The notes: generated by a model not told the origin, from the letters alone. DNA of 29,437 nucleotides from CAYGZM01 sp964354365 (GCA_964354365.1 CAYGZM010000037.1:1-29437), one strand, 5' to 3'; positions 15,152 to 23,841 are shown, counted from the stretch's first letter. A program made the numbers and translations.

Positions 15152-16117
15152 TCAAAAGCCCCCGATACCGCCCATTACCGCAGCAAGGAGCCTGAAAATC
15201 TGGTAAATCATCAGGGCAGAGACGAGGCCATAGACGAAACGCGGGAACCAGCGGCCAAACTCGTTGAACCAGAACTCGGCAGCCTCGGCGTTGGTATCGG
15301 CAAGGCGTTTTGCAATCTCGTCCAGTTCGCCGGTCTCTTCGCCGATTTTCCACGGCTCAATGAATTCGGGCGGCAGTCTGGAGGACAACCCCTCGGAGAA
15401 AGGGTTGCCGGATTCCACGCTGGCCGCGGCGGGTCTGAAAAGATCGGCGACCACGGCATTGCCGGCGCCGGATGTCGCCATCTCCGCGCACTGCGTGATG
15501 GGTACGCCGGCCTTGCACAGCATGTAGAACACTCGGCAGTAACGGCTCAGGGCGAGCTTGTAGAGGGCCCTGCCGAGGACCGGTATCCACAGCGAGAAGT
15601 GATCCAGCACCCTGCGGGCGGTGCCGGTCTCCGGCGCCAGACGCATTATGGCGATGATTATCACGGCCGGTATGTAAAACACAGAGACTATCAGCAGCGC
15701 TGAGAGAATGTATGATTTCACATCCCAGCCGCCCAGAACAAGGGCGGGGAGGGGCGCGACAAGCGCAGTTACGTGAATCAGGAGAAACGGCAGGGCCAGG
15801 CCGCTGAGGATGCGTCTTTTGATGCGCTGCGAGAACTCGCACCACTTGGCCAGCAGGCCGAACGACTCGGCCAGATTGCCGGAGGCCTCGGCGGCGCGGA
15901 TTATCATCACATCCAGCCGGGCAAACAGCTTAGGATTCATATCAAGGGTATCCGACAGGGGATTTCCCTTGGAGACGCTTTCAATCAACCGTCCGAAGGC
16001 CCGCTGCAGTGGCCCGCGCAGACCCGCCTCGACCGTTCTGAGCGAGCGCAGCAGCGGCACGCCGGCCTCCAGCAGGGTTGAGAGATTGTAATAAGCTGTC
16101 GCAAGCCCCTTTGCCAA
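15152..16117 (-). CDS. GspF/PilC-family type II secretion / type IV pilus inner-membrane platform protein (orphan)
   Basis: The product has 321 aa with two T2SSF domains: the first from the start ('Y-Y-N-L-S-T-L-L-E-A-G-V-P-L-L-R-S-L', 'A-A-E-A-S-G-N-L'), the second from about residue 190 ('F-Y-M-L-C-K-A-G-V-P-I-T-Q-C', 'G-E-E-T-G-E-L-D'). Three hydrophobic regions (about 108-128, 134-158 and the last 30 residues) fit the family's membrane segments. Family members usually have about 400 aa; this one lacks the N-terminal cytoplasmic extension. The start is a TTG at 16117 with AGAAGGA 7 nt upstream, and an in-frame TAG at 16130-16132 excludes a longer frame. GspF-like proteins form the membrane platform that couples a GspE/PilB ATPase to pseudopilus assembly. 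No gspE, gspG or gspD lies in the window, so its machine must be encoded elsewhere. Confidence 0.87.
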   Translation of the reverse strand: MAKGLATAYYNLSTLLEAGVPLLRSLRTVEAGLRGPLQRAFGRLIESVSKGNPLSDTLDMNPKLFARLDVMIIRAAEASGNLAESFGLLAKWCEFSQRIKRRILSGLALPFLLIHVTALVAPLPALVLGGWDVKSYILSALLIVSVFYIPAVIIIAIMRLAPETGTARRVLDHFSLWIPVLGRALYKLALSRYCRVFYMLCKAGVPITQCAEMATSGAGNAVVADLFRPAAASVESGNPFSEGLSSRLPPEFIEPWKIGEETGELDEIAKRLADTNAEAAEFWFNEFGRWFPRFVYGLVSALMIYQIFRLLAAVMGGIGGF

Positions 16118-16184
16118 AGCGGCGTCCTTCTATCATGGTCACAATTCTCTGTTGAGGGTCGCGGGCTACGTTTTCATGCGGCGA

Positions 16185-16213
16185 AGTATAGCGGATTTGC
16201 GTGATATTCGCAA
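16185..16213 (-). promoter_or_regulatory. Promoter for the gspF-like gene
   Basis: Read on the minus strand: -35 TTGCGA (16213-16208), 17-bp spacer, -10 TATACT (16190-16185). The -10 is near consensus and the spacing optimal. The predicted transcription start is about 60 nt before the TTG start codon. Confidence 0.55.
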
Positions 16214-16309
16214 GCCAGGGCTATGTTGTTTCGGAGTCTCGTGCATTTGTGATTGAGGATATTAAGCGGATGCTGAACATTTGGACCCCTTTACTCTGCG
16301 TTTTTTGGT

Positions 16310-16338
16310 TTGACCGGAATCTTGCTATCGATTATTGT
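16310..16338 (+). promoter_or_regulatory. Promoter for the OLD-family gene
   Basis: -35 TTGACC (16310-16315), 17-bp spacer, -10 TATTGT (16333-16338). The predicted start of transcription near 16345 would exclude the upstream in-frame start at 16310 and supports the ATG at 16421. Confidence 0.5.
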
Positions 16339-16420
16339 TGAAGGCCAAATAGGGATCTCAGACGGTCTGAGTTCTACGGCCTGTTGCATTCAACGCGGGT
16401 TTGACCGGGAGGCCGGAACC

Positions 16421-18169
16421 ATGTTGACGAATATCCGGATAAGAAATTTCAAGAGACTCAGGGATGTTGAGATAGAACTGGGCAAGTCGGTTGTTTTGAT
16501 CGGGCCGAACAACTCCGGCAAGACCGCTGCCTTGCAGGCTCTTGCCTTGTGGGATATTGGTTTGCGCCAGTGGACCTCAAAACGTGGCGAGAAGGCATCT
16601 CCTGCAAAGCGACCGGGGGTAGCAATAAATAGAAAAGACCTTATTTCAATTCCAGTGTCCTCGACGAAGCTTTTGTGGAGCGACTTGCACGTTCGTGAAG
16701 GCGAAAAAATCGGGGGTCGTCAGCGGACAAAGAATATTCGGATCGATGTAGTCGTTAGAGGGATTTCTGAAGGCAGAGAAAAAGAATGGGAATGTGGATT
16801 CGAGTTTGACTACAGTAATGAAGAATCGATTGTGTGCCGACCCGTCAGAAAAAGAGGATTTGAAGGAAGACCCGTCAAAGATGTGGAATTCACCGATATT
16901 CCGTTGCTTACGAATGAAGTGCGGATTGTATATTTGCCGCCTATGTCCGGATTGGCTGAAAGGGAATTCAAATCGGAACCGGGACAGATTAATGTTCTGC
17001 TGGGAGAGGGACAAACGGCCCAGGTACTGCGAAACCTATGTTATCAGATGTATGAGAAACGGGGGCAGAAGGAATGGCAGGAGCTCTGCAGTAGGATAAG
17101 AGAGCTGTTCGGGGTCAAACTCATGTCTCCAAAATATGTTCCTGAGCGGTCCGAAATTACTATGCAATACGAGGAGGAGCCTAACAGAGTTAGGCTTGAT
17201 TTGCCATGCTCCGGTCGGGGCTTTCAGCAGACACTGCTTCTTTTGGCTTATTTGTATGCCAACCCGAAAACGGTATTATTGTTGGATGAGCCGGATGCAC
17301 ATCTGGAAGTCCTTCGGCAGAGCCAGACCTACAAGATATTGACTGAGGTTGCCGAACAGTGCGGTTCACAGATTATTGCTGCGAGTCATTCTGAGGTTGT
17401 TCTCAACGAAGCGGCGGACAAAGACACAGTAATTGCTTTCATCGGCAAGAAACCTCATCGTATTAACGACCGGCAGCGGCGCAGCCAGTTGCTTAAGGCG
17501 TTAAATAGGATAGGGTTTGACCAATACTATCTTGCCGAGCAGAAAGGATGGGTACTTTATCTTGAGGGTCCGACCGACCTCGCAATCCTCCAGAGATTTG
17601 CCAAGACACTCGAGCACGAGGCCGAGAAGCTGCTTGAGCAGCCCTTCAAATCTTATGTTGGGAACAATGTTCAGGATGCTTATTACCATTTTTACGGGTT
17701 GCTCGAGGCTTATCCCGACCTCGTCGGCATAGCGGTCTTTGATAGGCTGGAGAAAGAGCTTGACGAAAAATCTGGTTTGACGCAAATGATGTGGAAGCGA
17801 AGAGAGCTGGAGAACTATCTTTGTATTGAAGATGTGCTTCTTCGGTACGCACGTGGGGAAGAAGGGGACGAACTTTTTGCCTCACGGCGCGAGAAGATTA
17901 TGAAGGAGTGCATTGACGAACTTGCCAGCGCGGCGGGAAAAATGCGGAAGCCAGAAGTGTGGTCGGCTGACATCAAGGCAACCGACGATTTTCTTGATCC
18001 ATTATTCGATAATTATTACGAGAAATTGGGCCTGCCAAACCTTCTGCGGAAGACCAACTATCACATTCTTGCCGGCCTTGTTCCAAAGCACAGGATTGAC
18101 AGAGAAATCGTCGAGAAGCTCAACGCAATAGTCAAAGTGGCGAAAAAGGCCAAGCCAAAGGGTGAATAA
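16421..18169 (+). CDS. OLD-family AAA/ABC-type ATPase with C-terminal Toprim domain (putative ATP-dependent endonuclease)
   Basis: The product has 582 aa. The start at 16421 has GGGAGG 8 nt upstream and the protein then begins with the SMC/RecF-like 'I-R-N-F-K-R-L-R' leader. Walker A is G-P-N-N-S-G-K-T (28-35); the signature-like motif is L-P-C-S-G-R-G-F-Q-Q-T-L; Walker B is L-L-L-D-E-P-D-A-H-L-E with Asp289 and Glu290; the switch His is in A-A-S-H-S-E-V. The second half is Toprim-like: L-E-G-P-T-D (Glu382, Asp386), then V-F-D-R (Asp441) and R-R-E-L-E-N-Y-L. OLD proteins are ATP-dependent nucleases, many with roles in phage defence (GajA of Gabija is one relative). No UvrD-like helicase, reverse transcriptase or other partner adjoins it. 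It sits just before purD with 47 nt between them. Its sequence is AT-richer in places than purD, which hints at, but does not prove, a separate origin. Confidence 0.85.
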   Translation: MLTNIRIRNFKRLRDVEIELGKSVVLIGPNNSGKTAALQALALWDIGLRQWTSKRGEKASPAKRPGVAINRKDLISIPVSSTKLLWSDLHVREGEKIGGRQRTKNIRIDVVVRGISEGREKEWECGFEFDYSNEESIVCRPVRKRGFEGRPVKDVEFTDIPLLTNEVRIVYLPPMSGLAEREFKSEPGQINVLLGEGQTAQVLRNLCYQMYEKRGQKEWQELCSRIRELFGVKLMSPKYVPERSEITMQYEEEPNRVRLDLPCSGRGFQQTLLLLAYLYANPKTVLLLDEPDAHLEVLRQSQTYKILTEVAEQCGSQIIAASHSEVVLNEAADKDTVIAFIGKKPHRINDRQRRSQLLKALNRIGFDQYYLAEQKGWVLYLEGPTDLAILQRFAKTLEHEAEKLLEQPFKSYVGNNVQDAYYHFYGLLEAYPDLVGIAVFDRLEKELDEKSGLTQMMWKRRELENYLCIEDVLLRYARGEEGDELFASRREKIMKECIDELASAAGKMRKPEVWSADIKATDDFLDPLFDNYYEKLGLPNLLRKTNYHILAGLVPKHRIDREIVEKLNAIVKVAKKAKPKGE

Positions 18170-18216
18170 CATATACTCCGACATCACTATCCAAAGAGTT
18201 GTTACGAGGCAAGAGC

Positions 18217-19494
18217 ATGAACGTACTATTGATTGGCAGCGGGGGGCGGGAGCATGCGCTGGCGTGGAAGCTGGCGCAGTCGAAGGGACTGGACAAGCTC
18301 TTTATTGCGCCCGGAAATCCCGGCACGGCGAAATGCGGCGAGAATATCCCCATCGGCAGCTGCGAGACGGAAAAGCTCCTCGAGTTCGCCAGGCAGAACA
18401 AGGTCGGCCTTGTTGTGGTCGGGCCGGAAGACCCGCTCGCGGCCGGAGTGGTTGACGCCTTCGAAGCCGCCGGGATAAAGGCATTCGGGCCGAGCGCTGA
18501 GGCCGCGAAGCTCGAAGCGGACAAGGCCTTTGCAAAGCAGCTTATGCGCTCCTGTTCGATATCAACCGCCGAGGGCAGAGTCTTCGACAGATTCAGGGAC
18601 GCGAAGGCGTACATTGCAAGCCGGGATGAGGCGGTGGTGATTAAGGCAGCCGGACTTGCAAAAGGGAAGGGCGTATATGTCTGCGATGATCCATCGGACG
18701 GCATCCTGGCGGCTGAGAAAATAATGTGCGACAAGATCTTCGGCGAGGCCGGGGCCAGAATCGTCGTTGAGGATAAGCTGCTCGGCGAAGAGGCCTCGAT
18801 ACTGGCCTTTGTGGATGGGCGAAACATCTACGTTATGGAGTCCTCGCAGGACCACAAGCCCATCGGCGACGGCGACACCGGCCCCAACACCGGCGGAATG
18901 GGCGCTTACAGCCCCGCCCCGGTTGTTACCGAGGAGTTGATGAACCAGATCACGCGCGAGGTACTCGTGCCGGTCGTCGATGGTATGAATCGCAACGATA
19001 CGCCATACAAGGGCGTCCTATATGCAGGCATTATGATTACGGCGGGCGGCCCGCGGGTGCTCGAATTCAACGTCCGCTTCGGCGACCCGGAGACGCAGCC
19101 GATTCTGATGCGGCTCAAGAGCGACCTGCTCGAGGTCTGCCTGGCCGTCTGCGACGGCACGCTCGATGATGTCACCTTAAAGTGGGACCCGCGCCCGGCG
19201 GTGTGCGTCGTGATGGCTGCGGGCGGTTATCCCGGCGATTATGATAAGGGCAAGAAGATAATCGGCCTGGAGGCCGCCGAGCAGCTTGATGACGTTATGG
19301 TGTTCCACGCCGGCACCGAAAGTCGGAACGGCGATATTGTCACCAACGGCGGCAGGGTGCTGGGCGTGACCGCGATGGGGAAAGGAATCGCTGAGGCGAA
19401 GGCCGCCGCGTACAGGGCGGTCGATATGATAGAATTCGACGGGGCCTATTGCCGCCGCGACATCGCGGACAAGGCGATAGAGAAATATGTATGA
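18217..19494 (+). CDS. purD: Phosphoribosylamine--glycine ligase (GAR synthetase)
   Basis: The product has 425 aa, the normal length for bacterial PurD. It joins 5-phosphoribosylamine and glycine with ATP in the second step of de novo purine synthesis (EC 6.3.4.13), in the cytoplasm. Family motifs are in order: N-terminal G-S-G-G-R-E-H-A-L-A-W; G-P-E-D-P-L-A-A-G; ATP-grasp K-A-A-G-L-A-K-G-K-G-V; Q-D-H-K-P-I-G-D-G-D-T-G-P-N-T-G-G-M-G-A-Y; and N-V-R-F-G-D-P-E-T-Q. The ATG at 18217 has GAGG 7 nt upstream and starts exactly at the conserved N-V-L-L-I-G; an in-frame TTG at 18199 is less likely. The stop overlaps the start of the next gene by 8 nt, so the two are probably co-translated. No other pur gene is in the window. 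Confidence 0.97.
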   Translation: MNVLLIGSGGREHALAWKLAQSKGLDKLFIAPGNPGTAKCGENIPIGSCETEKLLEFARQNKVGLVVVGPEDPLAAGVVDAFEAAGIKAFGPSAEAAKLEADKAFAKQLMRSCSISTAEGRVFDRFRDAKAYIASRDEAVVIKAAGLAKGKGVYVCDDPSDGILAAEKIMCDKIFGEAGARIVVEDKLLGEEASILAFVDGRNIYVMESSQDHKPIGDGDTGPNTGGMGAYSPAPVVTEELMNQITREVLVPVVDGMNRNDTPYKGVLYAGIMITAGGPRVLEFNVRFGDPETQPILMRLKSDLLEVCLAVCDGTLDDVTLKWDPRPAVCVVMAAGGYPGDYDKGKKIIGLEAAEQLDDVMVFHAGTESRNGDIVTNGGRVLGVTAMGKGIAEAKAAAYRAVDMIEFDGAYCRRDIADKAIEKYV

Positions 19495-22400
19495 ATCCGC
19501 CATAAGCAGAATTGCCAGGAAGATCATCATCTGGTTTGTTGTACTGCTGGTTGTGGGCGTCGCGTTGTGGTTCGGCTTCATATTCCTGGGCCGCTCTCTG
19601 TGTCACATCGCGATTGGGCAGATTGCCGAACTGACCAACACAAGAATAGAAGCCGGCTCGGTGGATTTCCGCTCCAATGGGTCGGTTTTTATCGAGAGGC
19701 TTGTGATCGCCCCGCACAAGAGCGAAGATGCCGGCCAGACCATACTCAACGCCGAGAATGTCCACGCGAGGTTCGACGTGGGCAGCCTGCTGCTGCTTCG
19801 GCCACATCTCAAGCGGATAGACGTCAACGATTTCACATTCAATGCACAATACAATATGGATACGGGCCGGTGGAACTTGTCCTCGCTCAAAACCAAGGCC
19901 CCCAAAGGGTCATTGGCGAATATGCCCCTTGTCCGCCTTGAAAGGGGAACGCTTCAGTACACAAAGGTCTCAGGCAAACAGGTCAAAGTCGCCGCCTCGG
20001 TGCCGCTGAGCGCCAAATTCGGGTTCGATCAGTCCGCCGCGCCCGGGGGCCCTGGGGCGGGCGACGGACAGAAGGGCTACAGCTTCGAGCTGACCACGGC
20101 TACGCTGTCAAGCGGATTCGGCAAGAGTCACCTGGCCGGCTTCTGGAAGCCTGGTTTGGTTACGATTGCCGGGGGAATCGCATCGGTTGACGTGCCCGAG
20201 CTTGAAATGGCCTGGACGATAGACACTATGGCTGCGGAGCTGAAGTATGACCCGAACGACACATTCTTACTGAAAGTAACCATCAAAGATTTGCACTCCA
20301 AGCTCACCCCGGCCCTTGAGAGATTTGCCCTGATGGGCCCGAGTTTTCTCGAAAGGTCCGCGCCCTTTGCCGCTCTGCGCAGGTTTTTCAGCCGTTATAG
20401 TCCGCGGGGGCTGGTGGATGTTGACTTTCAGGCGTCGGGAAACCTCAAACGGCTGGGCGAGAGCACATTAACGGGCGGCGTCAACTGCAAGGACGTTGGG
20501 ATCTCCTACTACAAATTCGAGTATCCCGTCGAGCATCTGAAAGGCCGAATAGACTTCACCAGGGACACAGTGACGCTGAATAACCTGTCGGGCAGCCACG
20601 GCGGCGTAAACCTCTTCTTCAACGGATGGACACGGGGCTTTGCACCGGATTGGAAGTACGACATCCGCGTCACGAGTGACAATATGGCCCTCGATGACGA
20701 CCTCTATAATGCGCTGAGCGAGGGGCAGAAGGAATTCTGGTCGGCCTTCTCGCCGAGCGGCTCGTCGGCCATCGACTACCGTTTCATTCGAAGCTCGCCC
20801 GAGACCAGGACAAAGAATCTCACCGTTGAGCTGCGGGGGGTCGAAGCCGTGTATCGGAGCTTTCCTTACCCGTTGAAGAATCTCACGGGCAAGCTCTCTT
20901 TCGACGAGGACAACGTAACAATTTCAAACGTAGTCTCGCGGGTCGATGAGCGTCAGATCGTGCTGGACGGTGAAGTGACGGGGCGCGGCACCGACCAGCC
21001 GGGGTATGATATCTTGATCAAGGCACGCAATGTCCCGTTGGATGCGGCGCTTGCGGCCTCTCTGCCGGACAGACAAAAGGATTTGTACAGTCAGTTCAGT
21101 CCGACCGGCCTGACTGATGGCGAGATAAGGCTTTCAAAGGCCGAGCAGGCTTCTGCCCCTGCGACTTTTACCGCTGATTTATCGTTTAAGGGAGGCTCTT
21201 TGAAGTCCGAGCAACTGCCTCTGCCTGTTACCGACGTCACGGCAAGCGTCGTGTTCACTGACGATTTGGTGAGTGTCGGGAGTTTCTGCGGTATGTATGG
21301 CGGCAATCCGGTGTCTCTGTCCGGTCAAATCCGCCCCGGGCAAAAGGACCAGCCGTCCATTTACAACCTCTCGCTGACCTTCGAGAATACGCCGTTGAAC
21401 GATGACCTTTTCGATCTCCTGCCGGAATCGGCAAAGAAAACCGTCGCCGAATTCAGACCGCAGGGCAAAACAAGCCTCACTGCCAATCTCAATAAGTCCG
21501 ACGCAAACGATCACCCCGATTACAGGATAGTCGTTGTTTGCCTGGGCAACAGCGTCACTCTTCCGCAACTTTCGTACCCGCTCAAGGATATCACGGGCAC
21601 TTTAACGATAACACCGCAGGCCATAGAGTTCCACGACGTCAATGCCGCTCCGGGTGACGCCGTATGGATAACACTGAATACATCATACGTGAAGCTCAAT
21701 GGCATTGTGACGTTGGCCGACAACGCCTTCAGCGGCGCGGTGCTGGATGTTGACGCCGGGGACATTTTTTTTGACCGGCGTCTCGGCGCAGCTCTGCCAG
21801 CCGCGATTCGCCCGTTCTACGACAGCCTGGTCGGTGGCAGCAGGTTCGACCTTGACTTTGATGAGCTGAGGATTTCTGTGGCCGATGACGGCGGCAGAGT
21901 CTATGACATCAAGGGCTTGCTCAAGCTTGAGAATTGTTCCCTGCAAATATCCGGCGCCACGACCGAGCTGGATGCGGAATTGAACATAGACGGCTTGTAC
22001 AGGGCGGGGCAGGGTTTTGAGAAGTGCCGCGTTGCTCTGGACGGCCGAAGGTTTGGCATCCTGGGCAAATCCTTTACAAACGTCACCGCCGACATCGATT
22101 ACGACAGAGACCTGCACAAGTGGGCCAGTGAGAAACTGACAGCCGACTGTTACGGCGGCAAGCTGGCCGGCGGGCTGGAATTAAGACAGTCCACCGATTC
22201 CGGGCTCGAGTACGTGCTGCAAACAGGCTTTGAAAATGTGGACCTTAAAAAATTCCTCTCAGACACCAAGATGAAGTCGGACCACGACCAGGACCACACC
22301 GCCGGGAAGATGGAAGGATCGCTGAACATCAGCGCCAGCATCGGCGACAGCTCCTCCCGTATCGGGACGTGCAAACTGTCAATCGCCGATATGCAGGTCG

Positions 22401-22792
22401 GCAGACTCTCGCCGTTAGTCAAGCTGCTGGCGGTTTTGAGATTCTCCGAGCCGACGGAGTTTGCATTTGACCGGATGTTCGTTGATTCCTACATCAAGCA
22501 CAATGACCTTCTTGTCAGGAAGCTCGATTTGTCCGGCCAATCCGTCGCCTTCTACGGTTCCGGCTCGATGGACCTCCAGACACGCCAGGTCGGTTTAGAT
22601 CTTGTCGCCAGGGGCCGGCGTCTCGCCACAGCCGACCCGTCTGTTCTCGGCTCGCTTGCCGAAGGACTTGGGCAGGCCGTTATGAAAATCGAGGTCACCG
22701 GCGATTTCTACGACCCGCAGGTGGTAAAGAAGCCGCTGCCCTTTATCAAAGGCGCGCTTGATGTCATCGGCAGACCAATCGAGCCAAAATAG
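19487..22792 (+). CDS. Large AsmA/TamB-like envelope protein with repeated ~120-residue units
   Basis: The product has 1101 aa. One N-terminal membrane helix (about residues 13-35) would anchor it in the inner membrane, with the rest outside the cytoplasm. The remainder is almost wholly beta-strand with alternating polarity. Its C-terminal part ('Y-G-S-G-S-M-D-L-Q-T-R-Q-V-G-L-D-L') is the usual end of AsmA-type domains. A motif of the form N-x-P-L-D-D-x-L ... L-P-x-x-x-K ... F-S-P-x-G recurs at about residues 270, 398, 515, 634 and 759, so the central part consists of units of about 120 residues. AsmA, YhdP and TamB relatives are long grooved proteins that move phospholipids between inner and outer membranes. 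The start overlaps the purD stop by 8 nt; the ribosome binding site is weak, so translation is probably coupled. The gene ends 13 nt before a convergent neighbour. Family call is by pattern; lipid transport is inferred. Confidence 0.82.
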   Translation: MYESAISRIARKIIIWFVVLLVVGVALWFGFIFLGRSLCHIAIGQIAELTNTRIEAGSVDFRSNGSVFIERLVIAPHKSEDAGQTILNAENVHARFDVGSLLLLRPHLKRIDVNDFTFNAQYNMDTGRWNLSSLKTKAPKGSLANMPLVRLERGTLQYTKVSGKQVKVAASVPLSAKFGFDQSAAPGGPGAGDGQKGYSFELTTATLSSGFGKSHLAGFWKPGLVTIAGGIASVDVPELEMAWTIDTMAAELKYDPNDTFLLKVTIKDLHSKLTPALERFALMGPSFLERSAPFAALRRFFSRYSPRGLVDVDFQASGNLKRLGESTLTGGVNCKDVGISYYKFEYPVEHLKGRIDFTRDTVTLNNLSGSHGGVNLFFNGWTRGFAPDWKYDIRVTSDNMALDDDLYNALSEGQKEFWSAFSPSGSSAIDYRFIRSSPETRTKNLTVELRGVEAVYRSFPYPLKNLTGKLSFDEDNVTISNVVSRVDERQIVLDGEVTGRGTDQPGYDILIKARNVPLDAALAASLPDRQKDLYSQFSPTGLTDGEIRLSKAEQASAPATFTADLSFKGGSLKSEQLPLPVTDVTASVVFTDDLVSVGSFCGMYGGNPVSLSGQIRPGQKDQPSIYNLSLTFENTPLNDDLFDLLPESAKKTVAEFRPQGKTSLTANLNKSDANDHPDYRIVVVCLGNSVTLPQLSYPLKDITGTLTITPQAIEFHDVNAAPGDAVWITLNTSYVKLNGIVTLADNAFSGAVLDVDAGDIFFDRRLGAALPAAIRPFYDSLVGGSRFDLDFDELRISVADDGGRVYDIKGLLKLENCSLQISGATTELDAELNIDGLYRAGQGFEKCRVALDGRRFGILGKSFTNVTADIDYDRDLHKWASEKLTADCYGGKLAGGLELRQSTDSGLEYVLQTGFENVDLKKFLSDTKMKSDHDQDHTAGKMEGSLNISASIGDSSSRIGTCKLSIADMQVGRLSPLVKLLAVLRFSEPTEFAFDRMFVDSYIKHNDLLVRKLDLSGQSVAFYGSGSMDLQTRQVGLDLVARGRRLATADPSVLGSLAEGLGQAVMKIEVTGDFYDPQVVKKPLPFIKGALDVIGRPIEPK

Positions 22793-22805
22793 ATTCTCTG
22801 CCGAG

Positions 22806-23573
22806 TTATATCTGCGAATACCCCGTCGGCTGAAGGATAATGTCCGTGACGTTGGAGACCGTGTCCTTGTACTGTGGGTCGGAACTCAGCTTCTTCCACT
22901 CCGGACTGCCGCCGAATACGCTCCATCTCTTGTCGCGGTCCGTCATGTCATCGAAGGCCAGCATATAGTTCAGGTTCGGCATCATCGGCCCAATTATCGT
23001 CTCGCCAAAGAAGACCGGCGTCAGGCCCGTCTGCTTAAAGATCGCTATCTCCCCGGCTTCATTGAACATCTCTATCTTCTTCTTCGCCGCCTTGATGCTG
23101 TGGCTTTCATATATGCGAAGCTCGAAGATTCGGGGCTTTTTCTGCGGCGCTTCCAGCTTCGGCATATTTTTGAAGGCCGCCATCAGGGAGCTTTCCACGC
23201 GCACGTATCCAGGGTCCGACAAAGATGTATTGACAAAGTCGCTCTTGCCGAACTGGTCGTCCGCGAGCAGCCGTGCCGATGCGGTCGCCACCGACTCCAG
23301 CGACTTATGCACAAGCAGGACATAAAGCGTCGGGTCGCTCGGCCCATACTTGGCGTTGAAGACGCCGACCGGCTCGATTCCGACCCTGTTCATTGCCGGT
23401 ATGCCAACGTCCCGCAGGAAATCGCCGAGGAGATTCTTCTTCGGCCCGACGTGGGTTCGGTACCGCCGCAATTCAAAGTACTGGCGTTCGTCTTTTTCTG
23501 CTGCCGCAGCGGTGGAACCCAGCCCGGCCAGGCCCGCGATGCTTGTCGCCGTGAGGAATTCACGTCTTCTCAT
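22806..23573 (-). CDS. Tat-exported NIPSNAP-family protein
   Basis: The product has 255 aa. It begins with a twin-arginine signal (M-R-R-R-E-F-L-T-A-T, then an Ala/Gly-rich hydrophobic region and A-A-A-A-E). Two ferredoxin-like halves follow: the first with 'F-E-L-R-R-Y-R-T', the second with 'F-E-L-R-I-Y-E-S-H' and 'Y-M-L-A-F-D-D-M', patterns of the NIPSNAP dimeric alpha/beta-barrel family. The family's biochemical role in bacteria is not settled; exported copies are common in planctomycetes. A strong ribosome binding site AAGGAGA lies about 8 nt before the ATG. It is convergent with the AsmA-like gene (13 nt apart) and divergent from the TPR/HEAT gene. The Tat signal suggests that it folds, perhaps with a ligand, before export. 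Confidence 0.88.
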   Translation of the reverse strand: MRRREFLTATSIAGLAGLGSTAAAAEKDERQYFELRRYRTHVGPKKNLLGDFLRDVGIPAMNRVGIEPVGVFNAKYGPSDPTLYVLLVHKSLESVATASARLLADDQFGKSDFVNTSLSDPGYVRVESSLMAAFKNMPKLEAPQKKPRIFELRIYESHSIKAAKKKIEMFNEAGEIAIFKQTGLTPVFFGETIIGPMMPNLNYMLAFDDMTDRDKRWSVFGGSPEWKKLSSDPQYKDTVSNVTDIILQPTGYSQI

Positions 23574-23657
23574 TGCAAATTCTCCTTATAAAAATCGTTA
23601 TTCTGCTTAAATCAACCATTGGACTTACACCCAACTGCCGGGTCATAGATTAACCCG

Positions 23658-23673
23658 GACTGCAATTGCAGTC
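23658..23673. promoter_or_regulatory. 16-bp perfect palindrome in the divergent intergenic region
   Basis: GACTGCAATTGCAGTC is fully symmetric and lies 84 nt before the NIPSNAP start and 168 nt before the TPR/HEAT start. A second hairpin, CCAGCCG (23685-23691) / CGGCTGG (23700-23706), follows closely. The palindrome is a candidate operator for the divergent pair; no T-tract follows, so it is not a terminator. Confidence 0.4.
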
Positions 23674-23752
23674 AAAGCCAAAAGCCAGCCGAGCGTGTAC
23701 GGCTGGGCAAAAATTTGCCTAAGGCGCAAAAAATCACAGAAAAAGGACACAG

Positions 23753-23769
23753 CCGTAATAAAACCGTAA
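23753..23769 (+). promoter_or_regulatory. Direct repeat CCGTAA with 11-bp period upstream of the two-component cluster
   Basis: CCGTAA at 23753-23758 and again at 23764-23769. OmpR/PhoB-type regulators bind tandem direct repeats spaced by about one helical turn (11 bp in the pho box), and the cluster downstream encodes two regulators of this type. Only two half-sites are seen and no other copy was checked for, so this is a candidate autoregulatory site. Confidence 0.35.
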
Positions 23770-23841
23770 CGTGCGTATGCCAAAATTATGTCTGTCGATA
23801 GTAAGGAAGTTTTGGTAACCTATTTTGAAAGGAGCATGATT

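Larger units (their letters stand above)
16118..16420. other. Divergent intergenic region between gspF-like and OLD-family genes
   Basis: About 300 nt with a candidate promoter on each strand (minus 16185-16213, plus 16310-16338). I see no small gene. A short open frame on the minus strand from the ATG at 16136 overlaps the gspF-like start in another frame and looks fortuitous. Confidence 0.5.

Noticed and set aside
14525..15703. Plus-strand open frame of 392 codons
   Set aside because: Antisense to the coiled-coil and gspF-like genes and running across the repeat between them; no domain or start signal.
22758..23591. Plus-strand open frame of 277 codons over the NIPSNAP gene
   Set aside because: Arg/Leu/His-rich shadow; the minus strand has a Tat signal, a strong ribosome binding site and family motifs.
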